Positions 7,961 to 13,992 of a stretch of 16,012 nt of DNA are shown piece after piece. A program made the position numbers and the translations under genes. Within the stretch, counting starts at the first letter, position 1; every line of letters begins with the position of its first letter. This DNA is from Bacteroidota bacterium. Its GTDB lineage: Bacteria; Bacteroidota; Bacteroidia; Chitinophagales; Chitinophagaceae. The notes beneath the pieces were generated by a model. That model did no database searches. It was not told the DNA's origin and saw only the letters and a program-made list of their open reading frames with translations. Location of the stretch: the NCBI GenBank assembly GCA_023423015.1, contig JAFAGE010000286.1:1-16012 (forward strand), given 5' to 3'.

Positions 7961-7988
7961 AAATCAAAAAAAATTTCTGATTTTTTTT
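7961..7988 (+). terminator. Weak terminator-like hairpin after thrC
   Basis: AAATCA (7961-7966) pairs with TGATTT (7978-7983), closing an A/T-rich 11-base loop and running into a continuous T stretch to 7988. The stem lacks G-C strength, so efficiency is uncertain. The position, 33 bases after the thrC stop and before the cys control region, is right for the end of the thr operon. Confidence 0.4.
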
Positions 7989-8046
7989 CGCTTCACTTTT
8001 TCGGGATTTCTGTTGCTCAAAAAAAGATGTTTGTAAAACTGCCTGC

Positions 8047-8123
8047 TTCATAAATCGTTTTATCTGTTCGCTTTGTAAGATATTTTATGAAAGAAGATTA
8101 AAGTCTACTTATTAGGTAGACTT
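8047..8123. promoter_or_regulatory. Two AT-rich inverted repeats in the thrC-cys control region
   Basis: The first structure pairs TTCATAAA (8047-8054) with TTTATGAA (8084-8091) and, inside it, TATCT (8061-8065) with AGATA (8078-8082). The second pairs AAGTCTACTT (8101-8110) with AGGTAGACTT (8114-8123): eight perfect pairs plus a T-G and a T-A, leaving a 3-base loop. Neither runs into a T stretch, so terminators are unlikely. The second is the more striking and could be an operator about 90-110 bases upstream of the presumed cys transcription start. The first could be chance in AT-rich DNA. No gene is visible in 7929-8229. Confidence 0.35.
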
Positions 8124-8148
8124 GTAAAAAGAGCCTCCGTAAGGATTC

Positions 8149-8165
8149 TTGTAATTGGTTTACAA
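8149..8165. promoter_or_regulatory. Palindrome TTGTAA-N5-TTACAA upstream of the cys promoter
   Basis: Two perfect 6-base half-sites (8149-8154 and 8160-8165) are separated by TTGGT. The centre lies about 43 bases before the TATATTTG element, a typical place for an activator of a helix-turn-helix family such as Crp/Fnr. CTTGTAA also occurs at 8121-8127, 27 bases upstream of the half-site copy. The factor is unknown. Confidence 0.35.
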
Positions 8166-8199
8166 CAGTTAAGGCGCTGATTTTCCCACGATTCGTTAT

Positions 8200-8207
8200 T
8201 ATATTTG
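8200..8207 (+). promoter_or_regulatory. Candidate -7 element of the cys operon promoter
   Basis: TATATTTG is an exact match to the Bacteroidota -7 pattern TAnnTTTG and lies 22 bases before the cysteine-rich leader ATG, giving a transcription start near 8213-8216 and a 5' UTR of roughly 15 bases. A clear TTTG -33 box is not present at the usual distance, which would fit a promoter that depends on an activator. Confidence 0.5.
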
Positions 8208-8229
8208 TGCACCCGATAGATAGACTATT

Positions 8230-8295
8230 ATGCACAACAATTATCATTCATTTTCCTGTTGCTGTTGCTGCGGCATCAATCGTTGTTGTTGCTGA
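8230..8295 (+). CDS. Putative poly-cysteine leader peptide of the sulfate-assimilation operon (21 aa)
   Basis: An ATG at 8230 opens 21 codons ending at TGA 8293-8295. Residues 10-14 are five consecutive Cys (TGT TGC TGT TGC TGC) and residues 19-21 are three more, ending at the stop codon. Eight of 21 residues are therefore cysteine. The ORF sits between a good -7 element and cysH, whose operon supplies sulfide for cysteine. The obvious reading is a cysteine-sensing leader: ribosomes slow on UGU/UGC when charged tRNA-Cys is scarce and so change expression of cysH onward. Poly-cysteine leader ORFs with this role are known upstream of sulfur genes in mycobacteria. This one would be a counterpart in a distant phylum. 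The mixture of TGT and TGC argues against a pure trinucleotide repeat, although the DNA is low in complexity. No Shine-Dalgarno sequence is seen. Translation is inferred. Confidence 0.7.
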   Translation: MHNNYHSFSCCCCCGINRCCC

Positions 8296-8350
8296 ATTCC
8301 CTTTTGCTTGCCATTGTTTCCCGAATTTATTTCCCGAACACCGCCATTAA
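8296..8350 (+). promoter_or_regulatory. Pyrimidine-rich, G-poor spacer between the Cys leader and cysH, with a 9-base direct repeat
   Basis: The 55 bases between the leader stop and the cysH ATG are rich in C and T with few G. They contain TTTCCCGAA twice (8317-8325 and 8330-8338), 13 bases apart. There is no strong hairpin and no T-run, so an intrinsic terminator is not supported. An unstructured C-rich, G-poor RNA is what a Rho loading site looks like, and a repeated motif could instead bind a protein or small RNA. In-frame TAA directly before ATG 8351 excludes an upstream extension of cysH. Confidence 0.35.
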
Positions 8351-9070
8351 ATGTTACAAGACTATATACCACATATCACTGCCCGCTCGGCAAATCTGCC
8401 GATTGCGGAAGTGATCAGGCAGCTGGCAGTGGAGTTTCCAGGCCAGGTGACGTTTTCATCAAGCTTCAGTTTTGAAGACCAGGTGATCACGCATGAGATA
8501 CTTGAAAACGGTATCGACGTTTCTATTTTTACGCTCGATACGGGAAGATTGTTTGCTGAAACGTATTCTGTCTGGAACAGCACCAACGAGCGTTACCATA
8601 CACACATTACTCCATATTATCCTCAACACGCTTCGCTGGAGAAATTTGTGAGCGAACGCGGACCAAATGCATTTTATGAATCTGTCGAAAACCGCAAAGA
8701 CTGCTGTTTCATCCGCAAGGTGGAGCCGTTGAAACGTGCGCTGGCAGGAAAAGCAGTGTGGATTACGGGTCTGCGGGCCGAACATTCGCCGGCAAGGCAG
8801 GATCTAACCATTTTTGAATGGGACCCTTCGAACCAGATCATCAAATACAATCCCCTGTTGCATTGGACAACAGAGCAGGTAAGAAAACACATCGACGACA
8901 ATAATGTACCATATAACGCCCTGCACGACCGTGGATTTGTAAGTATCGGTTGTGCACCCTGCACCCGTGCGATTCGCCCGGGTGAAGATTTCCGCGCCGG
9001 CCGCTGGTGGTGGGAAGATGCTACTAAAAAGGAATGCGGACTACACGTTCACGAAGCAGTAAAATCTTAA
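8351..9070 (+). CDS. cysH: Adenylyl-sulfate (APS) reductase, iron-sulfur type
   Basis: Reduces activated sulfate to sulfite with thioredoxin as likely donor, in the cytosol. The 239 residues show the nucleotide-binding segment SSSFSFEDQV (36-45), DTGRLFAET (63-71) and WITGLRAEHSPAR (137-149). The paired cysteines CC (118-119) and CxxC (201, 204) bind the [4Fe-4S] cluster that distinguishes APS reductases from cluster-free PAPS reductases. The C-terminal ECGLH carries the catalytic Cys229. The type fits the operon, which has cysD and cysN but no APS kinase (cysC): APS would be used directly. An in-frame TAA immediately before ATG 8351 fixes the start. It is the first gene of the operon, 55 bases after the poly-Cys leader ORF and 14 bases before cysD. 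Confidence 0.95.
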   Translation: MLQDYIPHITARSANLPIAEVIRQLAVEFPGQVTFSSSFSFEDQVITHEILENGIDVSIFTLDTGRLFAETYSVWNSTNERYHTHITPYYPQHASLEKFVSERGPNAFYESVENRKDCCFIRKVEPLKRALAGKAVWITGLRAEHSPARQDLTIFEWDPSNQIIKYNPLLHWTTEQVRKHIDDNNVPYNALHDRGFVSIGCAPCTRAIRPGEDFRAGRWWWEDATKKECGLHVHEAVKS

Positions 9071-9084
9071 GATATCATTTTTGT

Positions 9085-9993
9085 ATGAGCAATTATAAGC
9101 TGGACTATTTGGATCACCTGGAATCGGAAGCGATTTACATCATGCGCGAAGTAGCGGGACAATTTGAGAAACCGGCGCTGCTTTTCTCAGGTGGAAAGGA
9201 TTCGATCACGCTGGTGCATCTTGCACTGAAAGCATTCAGGCCGGGTAAATTTCCTTTCCCACTGGTGCACATCGACACAGGACACAATTTCCCGGAAGCT
9301 CTTTCATTCCGCGATGAACTTGCTGCGAAACTTGGCGAGCAACTCATCGTGCGCAGTGTGGAAGACACCATCCGAACACGCAGATTGACTGAACCTGTAG
9401 GAAAATTCGCAAGCCGGAATGCTTTGCAGACATATACGCTGCTCGACACGATTGAAGAGTTCAGGTTCGATGCCTGCATTGGTGGCGCACGCCGCGATGA
9501 AGAAAAGGCCCGCGCAAAAGAACGCATCTTTTCGGTTCGTGATGAATTCGGCCAGTGGGATCCTAAACTCCAGCGTCCTGAACTTTGGAACACATACAAT
9601 GGAAAGATCCACAAAGGTGAAAACGTTCGAGTATTCCCGATAAGTAACTGGACGGAACTTGATGTGTGGAATTACATCCGCCGCGAAAAAATAGAATTAC
9701 CATCGATTTATTTCTCGCACGAACGCGAAGTGCTGGAGCACGAAGGACAGCTTGTTGCGCTTTCTGAATTCATAAGGATAGAGCCCCAGGATAAGATTTC
9801 ACTAAAACGTGTGCGCTACCGCACTGTTGGCGACATGACCTGTACCGCCGCCGTGGAATCTGAAGCAAATCACATCGACGACATCATAGCTGAAATTATC
9901 GCGACCAAAACAAGTGAGCGGGGTGAAACACGCATCGACGATAAGGTGTCGGAAGCAGCGATGGAGGATAGGAAGAAGAATGGGTATTTCTAG
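9085..9993 (+). CDS. cysD: Sulfate adenylyltransferase subunit 2
   Basis: Catalytic subunit that forms adenylyl sulfate from ATP and sulfate, acting with the GTPase CysN. From ATG 9085 the product is 302 residues, the same as E. coli CysD, and begins close to the conserved LDYLDHLESEAIYIMREVA block. An in-frame ATG at 9034 would add 17 residues from inside cysH and is rejected. The PP-loop SGGKDS is at 35-40, followed by VHIDTGHNFPE (61-71), and then CIGGARRDEEKARAKER and FPISNWTELDVWNYI, typical of the family. Unlike most junctions in this operon, 104 bases separate it from cysN; that gap holds heptamer repeats and a hairpin. Confidence 0.96.
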   Translation: MSNYKLDYLDHLESEAIYIMREVAGQFEKPALLFSGGKDSITLVHLALKAFRPGKFPFPLVHIDTGHNFPEALSFRDELAAKLGEQLIVRSVEDTIRTRRLTEPVGKFASRNALQTYTLLDTIEEFRFDACIGGARRDEEKARAKERIFSVRDEFGQWDPKLQRPELWNTYNGKIHKGENVRVFPISNWTELDVWNYIRREKIELPSIYFSHEREVLEHEGQLVALSEFIRIEPQDKISLKRVRYRTVGDMTCTAAVESEANHIDDIIAEIIATKTSERGETRIDDKVSEAAMEDRKKNGYF

Positions 9994-10061
9994 ATGGCAG
10001 ACGTGAGACGTGAGACGTCATCCACCTACGCTAAAGCTTCGGTGGATGTGAAAGGTGAGTG
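9994..10061 (+). repeat. Heptamer array 2 after cysD, interrupted by a hairpin
   Basis: Directly after the cysD stop lies ATGGCA, then GACGTGA twice (10000-10006, 10007-10013) and a third copy altered at one base (GACGTCA, 10014-10020). After an intervening 8-base inverted repeat, GTGAAAG and GTGAGTG (10048-10061) continue the series out of phase. The 11 bases GATGGCAGACG (9993-10003) recur exactly at the ppc stop codon (337-327, minus), where another heptamer array begins. Orientation relative to the upstream gene is the same in all three arrays. Confidence 0.8.
10019..10048 (+). repeat. Palindromic element within heptamer array 2
   Basis: CATCCACC (10019-10026) and GGTGGATG (10041-10048) are perfect complements around a 14-base loop containing AAGCTT. 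The stem is GC-rich but is followed by GTGAAAGG, not a T-run, so it is not a usual terminator. It breaks the heptamer series as if inserted, like a REP-type intergenic palindrome. In the mRNA it could stabilise the cysHD part or reduce read-through to cysN. Confidence 0.6.
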
Positions 10062-10097
10062 ACTTTAATTACTTAAGTAAGAATAAGACAAAATATT

Positions 10098-11339
10098 ATG
10101 GATTTATTGCGATTTATTACTGCGGGAAGCGTTGATGATGGGAAAAGTACGCTGATTGGCCGCCTGCTTTATGACAGCAAGTCGATCATGATCGACCAGC
10201 TTGAAGCAATTGGCAAACAAAGTAAAAACAAACAGGGCGGCGAGATAGACCTTGCCCTGTTGACTGATGGTCTGCGTGCTGAACGCGAGCAGGGTATCAC
10301 TATCGACGTTGCCTACAAATATTTTTCAACGCCGAAGCGGAAATTTATCATTGCCGATGCGCCCGGTCATATTCAGTATACCCGCAACATGGTTACCGGT
10401 GCGTCGAATTCCGATCTGATCATTATCCTGATTGATGCGCGCAACGGAGTTGTAGAACAAACACGTCGCCATTCTATCATTGCGTCGTTGCTTGCAATTC
10501 CTCACGTGGTAGTTGCAGTAAATAAAATGGACCTTGTAGGAAACTCGCAGGATGTATACAACAACATCGTGATCGAGTATTCCCATGTGGCTAAGTCGCT
10601 CGGCTTAAAAGACGTGAAATACCTTCCCATCAGCGCAATCAGCGGCGATAACATCGTAGATAAATCATCGAACTTTTCGTGGTACGATGGCGATTCGTTG
10701 CTTCACATTCTGGAGAATGTAGAAGTTCAAAATGATATTGATCTTACACATGCGCGCTTTCCGGTGCAGTATGTCATTCGTCCTCAAACGGCCGAGCTGC
10801 ACGACTATCGTGGATACGCGGGTAAAATTATCAGCGGCATTTATCGTAAAGGCGACAATATAGTAGTTCAGCCTTCAGGATTAAAAACCAGGATTGCTTC
10901 TATCCATGTTAATAATAAGGATGTGGAAGAAGCATTTGCGCCTCAAAGCGTAGTGATGCAGCTCACGGATGATATCGATATCAGCCGCGGTGATGTATTG
11001 GTAAAAGAAGATTCACAATCACATACGGAGCAGGACCTGGAAGTGCTGCTATGCTGGATGGATAGTAAACCATTGATAGTTGGTAATAAATATTTGCTCC
11101 AGCTGAATAGCCGCCGGGTTAGAAGTGTGGTAAAGGAAATCGAGTATAAACTCGATGTAAACAGCCTTGAGAAAAAACCAAATCCTGAAAGTGCAGGATT
11201 GAATGATGTAATAAAAGCTAAAATCAGAACTGCATCACCGGTGTGCTACGATAAATACAGCAGTCTGCGTGAGAACGGAGGTGCGATCCTGATAGACGAA
11301 ACAAGCAATGTGACTGTGGGTGCGTGTATGATACAGTAG
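10098..11339 (+). CDS. cysN: Sulfate adenylyltransferase subunit 1 (GTPase)
   Basis: EF-Tu-like GTPase whose GTP hydrolysis drives sulfate adenylylation by CysD. The 413 residues are shorter than E. coli CysN (475) because the protein begins almost directly with the G1 loop and has no C-terminal APS-kinase (CysC/NodQ) fusion. Visible motifs are GSVDDGKST (10-18), TDGLRAEREQGITID (56-70, switch I region), DAPGH (87-91, G3) and NKMD (142-145, G4), followed by beta-barrel domains 2 and 3. The start at 10098 is supported by MDLLRFITAGSVDDGK, with no upstream in-frame homologous sequence. No Shine-Dalgarno sequence is seen. It is preceded by heptamer array 2 and its stop codon shares a base with array 3. 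Confidence 0.96.
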   Translation: MDLLRFITAGSVDDGKSTLIGRLLYDSKSIMIDQLEAIGKQSKNKQGGEIDLALLTDGLRAEREQGITIDVAYKYFSTPKRKFIIADAPGHIQYTRNMVTGASNSDLIIILIDARNGVVEQTRRHSIIASLLAIPHVVVAVNKMDLVGNSQDVYNNIVIEYSHVAKSLGLKDVKYLPISAISGDNIVDKSSNFSWYDGDSLLHILENVEVQNDIDLTHARFPVQYVIRPQTAELHDYRGYAGKIISGIYRKGDNIVVQPSGLKTRIASIHVNNKDVEEAFAPQSVVMQLTDDIDISRGDVLVKEDSQSHTEQDLEVLLCWMDSKPLIVGNKYLLQLNSRRVRSVVKEIEYKLDVNSLEKKPNPESAGLNDVIKAKIRTASPVCYDKYSSLRENGGAILIDETSNVTVGACMIQ

Positions 11340-11373
11340 ACGTGAAACGTGAGACGTGAGACGTGAGACGTGA
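11339..11373 (+). repeat. Heptamer array 3 directly on the cysN stop codon
   Basis: Five units, GACGTGA four times and AACGTGA once, run from the last base of the TAG stop of cysN to 11373, followed by a decayed unit AAGGTAA. The unit is the same as in array 2. The 98-base gap to cobA also holds a small hairpin (GCTTG 11394-11398 with CAAGC 11405-11409) and otherwise nothing recognisable. Each unit supplies a sense TGA, and the period of 7 spreads these over all frames. Confidence 0.88.
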
Positions 11374-11437
11374 AAGGTAAAAAGAAAATTACCGCTTGCC
11401 GAAACAAGCAAATTTGACAATTGATCATTAATTACGC

Positions 11438-12256
11438 ATGAGTAGAGGTAAAGTAATATTGGCTGCGGCGGGACCGGGTGACCCGGAACTGCTTACCCTG
11501 AAGGCACTGCGCTTTCTTCAGGAAGCCGACGTTGTGCTGGCAGACCGGTTGGTTAGCCCCGAAATTATCAATTGCTACATCAATCCCCGGGCAGAAGTGA
11601 TCTACGTTGGTAAACAGTGCCGTCGCGGAAATTCTACTCCCCAGGAATTCATCAACCAGCTGATGGTAGAACATGCCTCTGCGGGAAAACTGGTCGTGCG
11701 ACTGAAGGGCGGTGATGTTTCTATTTTTTCTAACATACTTGATGAGTTGGAAACGCTCGTTCAACACAACATTTCATACGAAATTATTCCGGGCGTAACC
11801 GCAGCACTGGGAGCAGCAGCGTATGCAGGCATTCCGCTGACGGCCCGTGGTTTTTCGACCGCGGTAAGATTTCTTACGTATTACCGCTCCGATGTGGTTA
11901 CCGACGAATACTGGTCGGAGCTTGCGGGAACCAGCGACACATTGGTATTTTATATGTCGGCCGAAACACTATCGGGTGTAGTGTCGAACCTCCTGAAACA
12001 TGGTGCAGATAAACAGAAAGGCATCGCAGTAATCACCCAGGCTACAACATCAGCCCAGAAGGTGATCACCTGTGCGCTGCACCAGTACGAAACGAAATTG
12101 GGTAATGAAAAATATATATCTCCAACCATTGCGATCATTGGTAATGTAGTAGACCTGCATAGCCGGTTTGCATGGGTGGAGAACAACGAAGCACCGCAGG
12201 AATACTTTACGCATTCTGTATTTGCTGTAGCCGATGTTAAACAACCAAACACTTAA
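11438..12256 (+). CDS. cobA: Uroporphyrinogen-III C-methyltransferase (siroheme synthesis)
   Basis: SAM-dependent enzyme that methylates uroporphyrinogen III twice to precorrin-2, the first step to siroheme, the prosthetic group of the CysI encoded downstream. The 272 residues form a single-domain SUMT with GPGDPELLTLKAL (12-24), RLKGGD (88-93), IPGVTAALGAAAYAGIPLT (117-135), FSTAVRFLT (139-147) and YMSAET (172-177). The loop after RLKGGD reads VSIFSNILDE, whereas most SUMTs have PFIFGRGGEE; the difference may be lineage-typical. No precorrin-2 dehydrogenase/ferrochelatase domain (as in CysG) is fused or nearby, so the later steps must be encoded elsewhere. It lies 98 bases after cysN and 6 bases before cysJ. 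Confidence 0.93.
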   Translation: MSRGKVILAAAGPGDPELLTLKALRFLQEADVVLADRLVSPEIINCYINPRAEVIYVGKQCRRGNSTPQEFINQLMVEHASAGKLVVRLKGGDVSIFSNILDELETLVQHNISYEIIPGVTAALGAAAYAGIPLTARGFSTAVRFLTYYRSDVVTDEYWSELAGTSDTLVFYMSAETLSGVVSNLLKHGADKQKGIAVITQATTSAQKVITCALHQYETKLGNEKYISPTIAIIGNVVDLHSRFAWVENNEAPQEYFTHSVFAVADVKQPNT

Positions 12257-12262
12257 AGGATT

Positions 12263-13987
12263 ATGCTTTCTCAGTTCAAAATGAAAATTATCCAGGATTT
12301 CATCGCCAGTTCTACGCGTGAAGAGCTGGCGTGGGCGAGTGGATATCTTGCAGGATTTCTCGAACAGAACGGCAATCAACCCGCAACTGCATCACAAGCC
12401 AACGGTGTAGCCGCACCCATGAAAGCCAGTGTGAACAAGGTGACCATTGTTTATGGCACTGAAACGGGTAATTCTAAAAAGGTGGCAACAGATTTTGCAG
12501 CCAAGGCAAAGAAAAACAGCATTAACGCCAAACTTGTAAGTCTCGACCAATATCGCCTTACAGATCTTGCAAAAGAAGAATACCTGCTGGCCGTGATCAG
12601 CACGCAGGGTGACGGCGAACCTCCTTCATCAGCCAAAAAGTTCTACGACCATATTCATCAGAATGGATTTAAACTTGAAAAATTAAAATATGGCGTCCTG
12701 GCATTAGGCGACACGTCATACCCTTTATTCTGTAAAGCAGGTGAAGACGTAGATGCACAGCTTGAAAAATTAGGCGGTAAACGTTTTGTTCCTATCCAGA
12801 AATGTGATGTTGACTATGGACAGGATGCAGAAGGCTGGTTCAGCCAGGTACTCGAACAACTATCAGTGAATGGTTCTACGGCCGCGGCTCCTGCTGCTGC
12901 GCCATCCGTTGTGACCAGGAAACCTGCAGGTAAAAAGATTTACACCGGCACTATTCTTTCAAATGTGTGCCTCAATGATCGCGGCTCGAGCAAGGAAACA
13001 CATCACATTGAGATATCCGCCGAAGATGTTGAATACTTCCCGGGCGATTCGTTAGGTGTGATACCCGAAAATCCTGTGCAGGTTGTTGATGCAATATTAC
13101 AAACGCTCAATATCGATCCGCTTCGTGCATTTATGTACCGCGACAATGCAATCACCGCCGGTGAATTGCTGAAGAAAAAACTGAATATCTTCTACCTGCC
13201 CGAAAGAGTTGTTGCGAAATATGCTGCGCTGGTAGGCCAGGATATACCGGTAACAAAAATTGGCTTACCTGATCTGCTTCGGATTTACCCGTTGAACAAC
13301 AGCAACCAGTTTGAAGAGCTGATCGGTATTCTTGAACCGATTGCTCCTCGTCTTTACTCGATATCTTCTTCGCCCGAAGCTCATTCCGGCGAGGTGCATA
13401 TAACTGTTGCGCGCGATAAATTCAGCATCAACGAAGAATGGAAATGTGGTCTCTGCTCCGATTTCCTTTCGCAGCTGACACCTGAGAGCAATATTGAATT
13501 TTACATTCACAAGAACAATCAGTTCAGGTTACCTGCCGATGATCGCGATGTAATTATGATTGGTCCCGGAACAGGCATAGCGCCTTTCCGTTCATTTATT
13601 GCTCACCGGGATTCCCTGGGAGCATCGGGCCGGAACTGGTTATTTTTCGGCGACCAACATTTTGTAACTGATTTTCTGTATCAGACAGAATTGCAGAACT
13701 GGCTGCAAACCGGGGTGCTTACCCAACTTAACGTTGCCTTTTCCCGCGACCAGAAAGAAAAAGTGTACGTACAACACAAGATGCTGAAACACGGTGCACA
13801 GGTTTATGATTGGCTGCAAAACGGAGCGTCAATTTATGTGTGCGGTGCCAAGGAGCCGATGAGTGTTGACGTAGAAGACACGATTATGCAGATTGTACAG
13901 AAACATGGAAATAAATCCATCGAAGAAGCGGTGCAATTTGTAGAGCAACTTAAAGATGAATCAAGATATTTAAAAGACGTTTACTAA
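12263..13987 (+). CDS. cysJ: Sulfite reductase [NADPH] flavoprotein alpha component
   Basis: Carries electrons from NADPH through FAD and FMN to the siroheme subunit CysI. The 574 residues compare with 599 in E. coli. An FMN flavodoxin domain spans about 58-202 (YGTETGNSKK, STQGDGEPP, LALGDTSYPLFC). An Ala/Pro-rich linker (206-222) follows, then the FAD domain with RLYSISSSP (363-371) and KCGLCSDFL (394-402), and the NADPH domain with GPGTGIAPFRSF (434-445) and YVCGAKEPM (525-533). The end RYLKDVY matches the CysJ C-terminus and its terminal aromatic residue that stacks on FAD. AAAGGA precedes the ATG at 12263; an internal ATG at 12281 is a possible alternative start. Close spacing on both sides (6 and 5 bases) marks a cobA-cysJ-cysI block. 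Confidence 0.96.
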   Translation: MLSQFKMKIIQDFIASSTREELAWASGYLAGFLEQNGNQPATASQANGVAAPMKASVNKVTIVYGTETGNSKKVATDFAAKAKKNSINAKLVSLDQYRLTDLAKEEYLLAVISTQGDGEPPSSAKKFYDHIHQNGFKLEKLKYGVLALGDTSYPLFCKAGEDVDAQLEKLGGKRFVPIQKCDVDYGQDAEGWFSQVLEQLSVNGSTAAAPAAAPSVVTRKPAGKKIYTGTILSNVCLNDRGSSKETHHIEISAEDVEYFPGDSLGVIPENPVQVVDAILQTLNIDPLRAFMYRDNAITAGELLKKKLNIFYLPERVVAKYAALVGQDIPVTKIGLPDLLRIYPLNNSNQFEELIGILEPIAPRLYSISSSPEAHSGEVHITVARDKFSINEEWKCGLCSDFLSQLTPESNIEFYIHKNNQFRLPADDRDVIMIGPGTGIAPFRSFIAHRDSLGASGRNWLFFGDQHFVTDFLYQTELQNWLQTGVLTQLNVAFSRDQKEKVYVQHKMLKHGAQVYDWLQNGASIYVCGAKEPMSVDVEDTIMQIVQKHGNKSIEEAVQFVEQLKDESRYLKDVY

Positions 13988-13992
13988 CCATT

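Noticed and set aside
7929..8229. SAM or other metabolite riboswitch upstream of cysH
   Set aside because: No recognisable riboswitch core was seen, and the best promoter candidate lies at 8200, leaving only a short transcript before the leader ORF.
8296..8350. Intrinsic terminator between the Cys leader and cysH
   Set aside because: No GC-rich hairpin and no T-run were found; only 4-5 base complementarities exist, too weak to claim.
9034..9084. Longer N-terminus of CysD from an ATG inside cysH
   Set aside because: The added residues are an out-of-frame reading of the cysH C-terminus; ATG 9085 gives 302 residues, the usual length.
9135..9614. Minus-strand ORF of 159 codons opposite cysD
   Set aside because: Shadow of the cysD reading frame, with no recognisable domain and no room for its own control region.
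10098..11339. CysN-CysC (APS kinase) fusion
   Set aside because: The protein stops after the GTPase and barrel domains at 413 residues; no kinase domain follows, consistent with the APS-type CysH.
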